Positions 5,701 to 10,880 of a stretch of DNA of 10,880 nucleotides are shown here, one piece after another. The stretch's first letter is position 1, and each line of letters begins with the position of its first letter. Made by a program: the position numbers and the translations under genes. The stretch is from an uncultured Clostridia bacterium (GTDB lineage Bacteria; Bacillota; Clostridia; Christensenellales; Aristaeellaceae). Location of the stretch: NCBI GenBank assembly GCA_934621485.1, contig CAKTUS010000088.1, positions 1-10,880 of the forward strand, given 5' to 3'. A model generated the notes under the pieces. The model did no database searches, was not told the origin of the DNA, and saw only the letters and a list, made by a program, of their open reading frames with translations.

Positions 5701-8233
5701 TTACCAGCGTATATTGAGAGGAGCTGCTGTCCTCCGTTACGGCCTGTTCACCGGCCACAGGCCGCGGAATACCGGTAATGTTGAAGTCGCTCACCTGGGT
5801 AACGCCGGTAGCAAAGCCCTCAAAGGTCCAGGTGTTGCCGGACTGCTTGACGGCGGTCTTACCATTCAGGGTCACCCTTGCGCCGGTGGTGGTGCAGCTG
5901 TAGCCGCTGGGCGGGGTTACCGTCAAAACCGCCACATAGGCATCGCCGCCCCAGTAATGATTGTACTCATCCAGGGTCGTGGAATGAGTGGTGGACGTCC
6001 AGGTAACGGTTCCCTTGGCCACCTTGGTTACATTCCCCTTGGCATCCCATTCTACCGGCACATCCGCCACGCTGTACACTGGGGTCTTGCCGGCTTCGGG
6101 AGCCGCAATGGTCATTTTGACGTTCAGGGGCTTCACACTGGCCACAGCCTTGGTGGAAGAAGAACGGGTCTTATCGCTGCTCTTCACGTAGTAAGAACCC
6201 GTGCCCTGAACCGTTACCTTAATGGTCTTGCCTTCGCTGCCCTTGGGCACGATGAACGTCCGCTTGGTTGCCCCTTTCTGCGCGTCATTGCCCACATACC
6301 ACTGGTAGGTAACCGTGGCCTGGCCCGGGTTGGTATCGGCCCGCAGTTCGTTGCCTACCTCGGGCGCATAGTCGTTCGCGCTCTTTTCCAGGGTGGTGTT
6401 GTAAATCCACAGGCCGTTCACTTCCGCGCTTCCGGCCGCGCCGTAGTCGGTCCAGTTGCTATAGGCTTCGCCGGTGTAGGGCGCAACGCCGATAACCTGC
6501 ACGCGAATCTGCTTGCCCTTATCCGCTTCCTTGATGGTATAGGAATTCATGCCCTTGCCGGAAACGGTTTGCGTATCGATGGTCCACACGAAGGACAGCT
6601 CGCCGGCGTGGTCGTTCACGCTGCTGGGCAGCACGGTAGCCTTCAGCGTGTCGCCTACTACGGGGGCGTTCAGGTTCAGCTTCACGCCGGTAATCCTGGT
6701 GCTGCTTTCAATGACGGCACTCATGCCGCTGGTTACCTGGCCACCATACGCGCCGGCGCCGGTGGCAACCACATATACCTTCTTGTCAATCCAATCCTTC
6801 TTCAGTTTCAGGGAAGCGCTGGTTTCACCGTTCAGCTTGGTGCCGTCTTCCAGATACCACTGGTAGCTGGCGGACGCGCTGGCAGGGGACAGCTTGGTAT
6901 ACAGAATTTCCCCTTCACGGGCGGTGCCGGTAATGGCCACGCTGGTCAAATTGGCGGACACCACGCGGTTGGTGACTGCGTTTACCGTGCCGCTATAGGG
7001 CGTTACGCCGGTCACCTTCACTTCCACCTTCTGGCCCAGGTCCTTTGCGTCTACCTTGTAGCTGGCCGTATCGGCCACCTTTTGACCGCCCACATACCAG
7101 GCGACGGAGACGGAGGCGCTCTGGGGCTCGATGGTGGTGGTCAGCACATCGCCCACAACGGGAGTTTCCTTGTTCAGGGTAACGGATTGCAGCTCATACT
7201 GGCTGGTAACATTGGCGGTGGCGGTAGCTACAGCGCTGCCGGTATACTCGCCAATACCCGTCACCTTCAGCTGAATGGGCTTGCCCACGTCGCTGGGCTG
7301 CACCGTATAGGTAGCGTCGGAGCCCATCAGCGTGCCGCCCACGCGCCAGGCGTAATCCACCGTAGCAGAGGAAGGCTGCACCTGTGCGGTCAGCACGTCG
7401 CCCACAACGGGCTTCACCTTGTTGATGGTTACGCCCTTGATATAGGGATCGTTCTGCACGGGATTGGTCTGGGTATGCGCGGAGCCGGTGTAAGCGCCGG
7501 TACCCTTCACATCCAGCGTAATCTTCTGCCCCTCATAACGGGCCAGCACGGTAAAGGTGGAGGCGGTGGACTGCTCCACGCCGTTCACCTTCCAGCTATA
7601 GGTAACGGTGGCCTCGGCAGGATTCAGGGAAGCCTCCAGCACATCGCCGGCCGCGGGGTAATCGTAATTCAGCGTAACGCCCTTCACCGTCAGGGTTGCA
7701 GGGGCGGGCGCAGAGCCGAAATCCAAAAACTCGGTCATCATGTAGCCCACGCTGCCGCCAATGGAAATGCGGCACCACTTGTCGCCCTTCTCCAGTACGG
7801 TTACCTGAGTGCCGGGGCGATACAGGGCCAAACGCTTGCCGCCGGCAGTGGCGCGCAGCCACACCCGCAGGCCGTTGCCGCTGGTAACGGTGGCGTTGGC
7901 AACGCCGGTGGGCGTGGTGCTGCCCGGCGTGGTGCCGGAAGCGCCAAAAACCAGATACTGATTCATCATCCAGCCGGTCAGATCGCCAACGGTGATCTGG
8001 GACCACTCGCTGCCTTTTTGCAGCACAATGACCGTGGTATTCACCGGATATTTGGTGACCACGTTATAGTTGGTACCGGGGCCTTCGCGCATGCGCACGC
8101 CGTACCCATTGGTGCTGGTAACGGTGGCGTAGCTGTTGGTGCTCGTGGTATCAGCTACCGCGCCCGTACCCACCAGGGACGTAAGCCCAAACGCCAACGT
8201 CACGACCAGCAGGATGGAAATAATCCGTTTCAT
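2732..8233 (-). CDS. Giant secreted SH3b / Ig-like repeat surface protein (1833 aa)
   Basis: The protein begins with a Sec signal peptide (MKRIISILLVVTLAFG, likely cut after AVA at about residue 27). Two bacterial SH3 domains follow (34-97 and 110-173; the first has VRMREGPGTNYNVV and W..Q..VGDLTGWM), which in this family bind cell-wall peptides. Six Ig-like modules of about 80-100 residues come next (181-703), sharing GDVL..............Y.W and ending Y.G. A divergent module spans 704-813. Then come three 'B' modules (815-910, 1124-1217, 1316-1406; ISGI...VxG, YTA, GYT/GF) alternating with BIg2-like 'C' modules (911-1010, 1220-1311, 1408-1500) and one unmatched segment (1011-1118). An acidic low-complexity stretch (1530-1675), a beta-rich domain (1678-1762) and an acidic Gln/Glu tail end the protein. 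No LPXTG, SLH or C-terminal membrane segment is seen. The ATG is supported by GGAGGGA at 8241-8247. No enzyme motif is recognised; a structural, adhesive or wall-associated role is inferred. Confidence 0.92.
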   Translation of the reverse strand: MKRIISILLVVTLAFGLTSLVGTGAVADTTSTNSYATVTSTNGYGVRMREGPGTNYNVVTKYPVNTTVIVLQKGSEWSQITVGDLTGWMMNQYLVFGASGTTPGSTTPTGVANATVTSGNGLRVWLRATAGGKRLALYRPGTQVTVLEKGDKWCRISIGGSVGYMMTEFLDFGSAPAPATLTVKGVTLNYDYPAAGDVLEASLNPAEATVTYSWKVNGVEQSTASTFTVLARYEGQKITLDVKGTGAYTGSAHTQTNPVQNDPYIKGVTINKVKPVVGDVLTAQVQPSSATVDYAWRVGGTLMGSDATYTVQPSDVGKPIQLKVTGIGEYTGSAVATATANVTSQYELQSVTLNKETPVVGDVLTTTIEPQSASVSVAWYVGGQKVADTASYKVDAKDLGQKVEVKVTGVTPYSGTVNAVTNRVVSANLTSVAITGTAREGEILYTKLSPASASASYQWYLEDGTKLNGETSASLKLKKDWIDKKVYVVATGAGAYGGQVTSGMSAVIESSTRITGVKLNLNAPVVGDTLKATVLPSSVNDHAGELSFVWTIDTQTVSGKGMNSYTIKEADKGKQIRVQVIGVAPYTGEAYSNWTDYGAAGSAEVNGLWIYNTTLEKSANDYAPEVGNELRADTNPGQATVTYQWYVGNDAQKGATKRTFIVPKGSEGKTIKVTVQGTGSYYVKSSDKTRSSSTKAVASVKPLNVKMTIAAPEAGKTPVYSVADVPVEWDAKGNVTKVAKGTVTWTSTTHSTTLDEYNHYWGGDAYVAVLTVTPPSGYSCTTTGARVTLNGKTAVKQSGNTWTFEGFATGVTQVSDFNITGIPRPVAGEQAVTEDSSSSQYTLVIDWDGVTGDEFMMKEKYTARITLTVKKGFTLDGVPANAFKVSGADEVTSTTSADEQTLTITAVYKVPTALSISADSTQVEMDGVNRRIVQLKAQLSNGVEFDSEVTWGLSNVDANGTIIENYAAIKSNNSDVKLVIDPVETVGKSIKITAAYKDLKAETTVALVSGSNYDNGLQVVITQAARSKDADGNLRVKLSAYVRNSLLGVNWLEPSAGAIIQKDDYNAELVVSAAEIATFQDEMAQTNDTFAINIMVRAESQEDKSLQGKLMIDIPKEERKSVTDFAISGIATPVVGQAASQSATAQQMNVSIVKWEGVDGSNVFVNADEYTATLHATPKAGYTFKGSTPKFTVEGAKSVSAATLLEDGKTLAFTATFAGAGQTVTLSVECKPATVMLSGSASQTVAVNASRSDGKPVTNPVYTVSGNTLAATSFEDNKLTIAADEPASTLTVTVTADGGLEGSAYITLTRATKVKDISITGITPELGKKAVKSLNGDGYTGSIKWENCTSNDVFIAADKYTAIITINAADGYDLTGVPVNVPDFEVASKEKEVSVDGKRVRITAVRNVPLKATLQVTANPGTEVKRGGSVTFIISRSDGQALNNVTLELQGKKMDSATQLDSANRSLTIGSGEEVGKPFKVLISADDCEQTSITVVVAADTSGQAATGYSFAVSTMESFDGVQISISDADSQAEENVTMPEEENGDPSEEDVNTGLFEDQQSGETPAEENQNQQSDETPAGENQNQQSDETPAGEKQDQQSEGNLTEETNLATQPAEELNAVMVNIYTDVTKSEKEPEPEAKEESKEQAETGKKDKEAEKNDKVTEEEIEYEEVADEKSPYRVRLGRSHSGNVYAFRVSAVKDGAEITSVTWRIKKGEDAKALSLESDPVFKVSAEKTFSVEYTVTFADGGKLVKVRTIKLGKDAETKKPAGEEVLENPAAQDEIQQPEQPAPDEKEMGDAATREGNVDVEENTANHEPSDTYKQQQKELSDF
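3440..3556 (-). repeat. In-frame 39-bp tandem repeat, three units
   Basis: Encodes residues 1560-1598 of the surface protein: QQSGETPAEENQN, QQSDETPAGENQN and QQSDETPAGEKQD. The period is exactly 39 bases, so the reading frame is kept. A fourth unit decays after QQSEGN. The repeat lies in an acidic, probably disordered linker between the Ig-like stalk and the last beta-rich domain, where copy number could change without disrupting a fold. Confidence 0.9.
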
Positions 8234-8313
8234 GTTGAAATCCCTCCGTTACACAATGTATGTGAGGTTTCAGTGCCAGGGTAAACCGGCCTTCATACAA
8301 TGTCTCATCTCGC

Positions 8314-8342
8314 ATTATACCTATTTTGAGAACAATTGTAAA
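8314..8342 (-). promoter_or_regulatory. Sigma-A-type promoter of the surface-protein gene
   Basis: On the minus strand -35 TTTACA (8337-8342), a 17-base spacer and a perfect -10 TATAAT (8314-8319). The predicted start near 8307 gives a leader of about 74 bases before the ATG at 8233. The 8-bp palindrome ACAATTGT (8332-8339) overlaps the -35 box; whether it is an operator is unknown. Confidence 0.78.
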
Positions 8343-8510
8343 GGCTTTCGAAGCATTTCCTTCAAAAAAATGATACAAATTCGTAAAACTTTGTCGAAGA
8401 AAACGACATGTTTGCATCGGCGTGTTTTACTCGCAATAGAAACGCCTGACCGTTACCGTTTCATCCCAGCCAAAAGAAATTCTGCCACATCCAGATAGAC
8501 GCATGAAAAA

Positions 8511-8713
8511 GGCGGTAAGTTTCACGCCTGCGGAGCGAAATTTGCCTGGCAAGGCCCCATTTGGGGAGCGCTCAGAGGAACCGCGGCCATTCTGATTGGA
8601 AACACATCGCCAGCTGACCTTGGGGATGGCAAAAGCCAAAAGTTTCCTTTGCGGTGTGCAACCGCAAGGACGGTTGGCTTCACTCCGTCAAAGCGAAAGC
8701 GACCGCGGTTCCT
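8511..8713. other. Dense nested-stem region, candidate structured RNA or palindromic element
   Basis: Three layers are visible. GGTAAGTTTC/GAAATTTGCC (8514-8523 with 8537-8546) pairs over 10 bp with two G-U pairs if read on the plus strand. CCCC-ATTT-GGGG (8555-8566) and the palindrome GAGCGCTC (8566-8573) follow. An 11-bp long-range arm AGGAACCGCGG/CCGCGGTTCCT (8576-8586 with 8703-8713) encloses AAGCCAA/TTGGCTT (8633-8639 with 8674-8680), which encloses TTGCGGT-GTGCA-ACCGCAA (8649-8667). No convincing reading frame or clear promoter was found on either strand. It could be a structured RNA, a MITE-like element with the 11-bp arms as ends, or a decayed repeat. Confidence 0.4.
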
Positions 8714-8743
8714 ATAGGGCTTATCTATCTTTTATCCTGGAAG

Positions 8744-8880
8744 AAAAACGATCAAATCGCTTTCCGCAGGCCGTCCAAAAAGCTCGCCTGACGGCGGTCT
8801 TTTCTGCCGAGAAGCGCTCTTTGCCTGCTCGCCTGCGGTTCGACGGGCAGCAGGCAAAGAGCGTAAGGTTTCGGAATGAA
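8744..8880. repeat. Dispersed repeat, left-half copy with 15-bp hairpin
   Basis: Begins with AACGATCAAATCG and TTTCCG, which recur at about 8936-8956. It then matches 2150-2235 (AGGCCGTCCAAAAAGCTCGCC and following). It contains a perfect 15-bp dyad (8815-8829 with 8849-8863; CGCTCTTTGCCTGCT pairs with AGCAGGCAAAGAGCG). The other copies have only a weaker stem at this place. No right half follows here. Confidence 0.6.
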
Positions 8881-8881
8881 A

Positions 8882-8905
8882 ATCGGAGGGCCGCAGCCCT
8901 CCGAT
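8882..8905. repeat. Perfect 10-bp hairpin
   Basis: ATCGGAGGGC/GCCCTCCGAT (8882-8891 with 8896-8905), loop CGCA, followed by CCCC-CA-GGGG-TTTT. On the plus strand this could stop transcription, but no plus-strand gene precedes it. It is probably part of the repeat cluster. Confidence 0.55.
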
Positions 8906-8931
8906 GCCCCCAGGGGTTTTCGCCAGTCTGT

Positions 8932-9240
8932 GAAAAACGATCAAATCGTTTTCCGTACTCTTTTCCACAGCAATAAAGAATCGGAAAGCCGCCGCTTGCC
9001 GATTCTGTTTGTCCAAAATCCTTGCCCGGCGGCGAGCTTTGCTTATCCTCGTTGCCTGCTCGCCTGCGGCTCGCCGGGCGGCAAAGATCGTAAGAAAAGC
9101 CCTGCTGCATAAGGCTCGGCCTGTCGAAGAAAACGGCAAGAGTGTCCGCGGCCACAAACATCGTTACGCCGGTTCGCAGGAAAAGCATGATGACTCAAGG
9201 CTTAGGGGCTCCGCCCCCGGCAGGCGCCGGAGGCAAGCGG
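8932..9240. repeat. Composite dispersed repeat, copy II (altered)
   Basis: Positions 9013-9130 match the left half of the copy at 2150-2281, 9172-9200 match its middle, and 9197-9224 match its right half, in the same order and orientation. The right half lacks 8 bases (TAAAACCC) of the AGGGGCTCCGCCCC hairpin region. Ahead of it are a dyad AAAACGAT-CAA-ATCGTTTT (8934-8952) and a hairpin AGAATCGG/CCGATTCT (8977-8984 with 8999-9006) with an inner AAGC-CGCC-GCTT stem. Confidence 0.6.
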
Positions 9241-9266
9241 ACTTTCAGTGGGCACAACCGCCATAG

Positions 9267-9534
9267 GCGGCTCAGACTGTCTAAAAAACCCTACCCCAAA
9301 AACGGCTCACGAAACCGCCGGAATTTTGTGTCTTTCAGAATGATTATTAGCCTATAACGAGTCTTGTTTTCTTTCGTTGCGTTACAGAGAGATTTTTTGC
9401 ATTGATGTCTTTTGGGAAGAAGTGGGACTTTGCCAGCGGTCTGCACCGCCATCAGCGGTTAGCGACCCGCTGATGGAGCGTGAACCAGAGAGCGCTGCCA
9501 CCGCTGTCCTCCCTGCGTTCAAGCTGTTGCTCTG
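9267..9534. other. Intergenic region with a 10-bp hairpin, no gene
   Basis: The main structure is CCATCAGCGG/CCGCTGATGG (9449-9458 with 9467-9476, 8-nt loop), with a smaller GCGGT-CTGC-ACCGC beside it (9436-9449). Reading frames here lack ribosome binding sites and run into repeat DNA. Confidence 0.5.
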
Positions 9535-9615
9535 CCTCCTGCGCCTCCGCTTTTTGGGCAACCTGAGCCTTGCTTCGCAAGGTTGCCGAAACGCCGACAT
9601 ATACGACCCCTGCTT
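9535..9615. repeat. Dispersed repeat, right-end fragment
   Basis: Matches 2389-2470: CTCCTGC..CTCC, then CAACCTGAGCCTTGCT, GCAAGG and a GACxTA..C string. The hairpin AGCCTTGC/GCAAGGTT (9566-9573 with 9577-9584) keeps the stem seen at 2419-2437. One G-C pair is now G-U, and the loop has changed from TGC to TTC. Confidence 0.65.
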
Positions 9616-9867
9616 CAGAACCAAAACTGAAAACTTGCTGTCCTCTCATACCGCTTAGGGCCTTTTTGACATGGGGAATCAGAGAACCATTCTCCCATGC
9701 TCACCCCGTCTTTCCGACGAAATCCGGCCGCCGCTCCACCCGGTTCTCTCCCATGCACAATGCTGATTGCGGGGTGTACCAGCCGCACAACAGGCGACGA
9801 TGCGATTTGCATGAGAGGGTTTCAACCGTTTCTTCAGCAAGCGGCTCCAAAAGTCTGCGGTGCTTCC
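9616..9867. other. Intergenic region downstream of the acyltransferase gene
   Basis: It contains an imperfect dyad CATGGGGAAT/ATTCTCCCATG (9670-9679 with 9689-9699, one bulge). This competes with a smaller GAGAA-CCA-TTCTC (9682-9694). No U-rich terminator was found directly after the acyltransferase stop, and no gene is supported. Confidence 0.4.
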
Positions 9868-10845
9868 TTACGCTTTTTTCCTGCTTTTTGAAACCATCTT
9901 TTGGATAAGCCCATGGTACGCCAGGCCCAGTGCGATGCTTGTCAAGCCGCCCAGCAGCCACCAGATGGCCCCCTGTATGTTCCATTGTTTTTTGAACAGC
10001 CATTCCAGCCATACGTTCCATAGAAAAATTTCAAAAGACGACGCTCCCAACATGCGAAGCGGCGCGAGGGCTTTTGTCGGCAGCTTTTCCATCAGCCGCC
10101 CCAGCAGGACGCACAAAGAGGGGGCAATCAGCGCAAAAGGATACCAATACAGGCCATAGTGCAAAAGTCCCTCCGGAAAGCGGGCAAAGCACCCCAGCAG
10201 CACCGCAAGGCCCAATATCAGCGCAGCGGCGGCCAGCGCCAGCACGTCTTTCTCTCCAGGACGCTTTACCGGCAAGGCAAAGACCATTCCCAGGAAAAAA
10301 ACCGGCAACCGGGAAACTGCCATCAGCTGGTTTTGACCCATCAAGGGCAGACCGACAGCGAAACAAAGCGCCAGCCACAGCGGCCACTCCTTAGGCCGTC
10401 TGCGCAGCGCCCAGGTCATCAACGGCGCAAGCAAAACGCTGGCAGCCAGTGCGCTTACATACCAGTTTATCATCAGCGGCGCGCCCCAAAAATAGCCCAG
10501 CATCAGTCCGTTGCCCACCACCGTGTGCAGCGTTTCTTCCAGGTTCATCTGCCGCAAAGGAATCATCACTGCCAGCCACAGCGCGCAGAACGGCCAATAG
10601 GCTGGCAGCAAGCGGCGGGCCCGGCGCTTCCAATAGTCTCTCAGCCCGGGCTTTTGGCTCAGTGAGCCGTACAGGCCAAAGCCGGATAAAAAGAAAAACA
10701 AATCCACGCCGCCATAGCCAATTTTCTGTACCTGATATCCCAGGCCCTGCCAGCCAAGCTGCATGTGAAACCATACCACCCATAAAATGGCGATTCCCTT
10801 AAGCTCATTTCGATATGCCCGCAGCCACTGCCGAACCTGTTCCAT
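9868..10845 (-). CDS. Acyltransferase family 3 membrane protein (OafA/YrhL-like)
   Basis: A 325-residue polytopic protein with about ten membrane segments, a usual size for the integral-membrane part of this family. Family marks are the N-terminal RNELKGIAILWVVWFHM with the proposed catalytic His27, GGVDLFFFLSGFGL (45-58), the basic YWKRRARRLLPAYW (71-84), RLPVFFLGMVFA (179-190) and LGASSFEIFLWN (266-277). The final position of the last motif, often His, is Asn here. Members transfer acetyl or other acyl groups to extracytoplasmic sugars such as O-antigen, peptidoglycan, exopolysaccharide or antibiotics; the acceptor here is unknown. The ATG at 10845 is preceded by AAAGGGG at 11-17 bases, a somewhat distant ribosome binding site. 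The stop at 9868 is followed by repeat-rich DNA, so this is the last gene of its transcript. Its promoter lies outside the window. No SGNH domain is attached. Confidence 0.87.
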   Translation of the reverse strand: MEQVRQWLRAYRNELKGIAILWVVWFHMQLGWQGLGYQVQKIGYGGVDLFFFLSGFGLYGSLSQKPGLRDYWKRRARRLLPAYWPFCALWLAVMIPLRQMNLEETLHTVVGNGLMLGYFWGAPLMINWYVSALAASVLLAPLMTWALRRRPKEWPLWLALCFAVGLPLMGQNQLMAVSRLPVFFLGMVFALPVKRPGEKDVLALAAAALILGLAVLLGCFARFPEGLLHYGLYWYPFALIAPSLCVLLGRLMEKLPTKALAPLRMLGASSFEIFLWNVWLEWLFKKQWNIQGAIWWLLGGLTSIALGLAYHGLIQKMVSKSRKKA

Positions 10846-10880
10846 CCGTTTTCCCGCCCCTTTGCCGCTTTCTTTCTTTA

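Noticed and set aside
4505..8284. Very long plus-strand open frame (1259 codons) opposite the surface-protein gene
   Set aside because: It lies fully antisense to a gene with signal peptide, ribosome binding site, promoter and domain structure. Its translation is rich in His, Gly and Ala with no domains, as expected for the complement of a GC-rich coding strand.
8571..8720. Transfer RNA or riboswitch reading of the nested stems
   Set aside because: No T-loop, anticodon arm, CCA-like acceptor or known riboswitch core was recognised, and the position is not a leader of any gene; left as an unclassified structure.
8721..9188. Minus-strand frames of 141 and 155 codons
   Set aside because: Two frames cover the same hairpin-rich repeat DNA. 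Their sequences repeat between copies only because the DNA repeats; no start signal is seen.
8744..9266. Possible CRISPR-like array from recurring palindromes
   Set aside because: Repeat units are irregular in length and spacing, are diverged, and no cas genes are present.
9377..9658. Plus-strand frame of 93 codons
   Set aside because: It includes a 10-bp hairpin and a repeat fragment, has no clear ribosome binding site and lacks any family motif.

Overview
The window looks like a chromosomal segment of a moderately GC-rich member of the Bacillota, most likely a gut-type Clostridia. This is inferred from strong AGGAGG-like ribosome binding sites, near-consensus sigma-A promoters, a YtrB/YhcG-type ABC ATPase with its small permease, and a large secreted SH3b/Ig-like repeat protein. 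I cannot assign a genus. All four supported genes read on the minus strand.

Layout from left to right. (1) Positions 1-100 hold a copy of a hairpin-rich dispersed repeat. (2) A two-gene operon (ATPase 911-1747, permease 259-906) is driven by a clear promoter (1815-1842). A perfect 8-bp inverted repeat overlaps its -10 box and looks like a GntR/YtrA-type operator, but no regulator gene is in the window. (3) Positions 1850-2687 contain no convincing gene. Their right two thirds carry one composite repeat element (2150-2460) and its flanks. (4) A 1833-residue secreted protein (2732-8233) has a signal peptide, two bacterial SH3 domains, a long chain of Ig-like modules, an acidic low-complexity region with 13-residue tandem repeats, and a last beta-rich domain. 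It has its own promoter and a strong 3' hairpin. (5) Positions 8343-9867 are about 1.5 kb without a gene, filled with hairpins and further copies of the dispersed repeat. One stretch (8511-8713) has nested complementary arms and could be a structured RNA or a mobile palindromic element. (6) The last gene (9868-10845) is a membrane acyltransferase of the OafA/acyltransferase-3 family.

How the parts relate: the ABC operon is probably an envelope-stress or antibiotic-responsive exporter. The giant protein is probably displayed at or released from the wall, where its SH3 domains may bind peptidoglycan. The acyltransferase probably modifies a surface glycan. A cell-envelope theme is therefore plausible, but each gene block appears transcriptionally separate, and nothing shows that they form one system. 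The most unusual content is the repeat-rich intergenic DNA, which places direct copies of the same element on both sides of the ABC operon and on both sides of the giant surface-protein gene.
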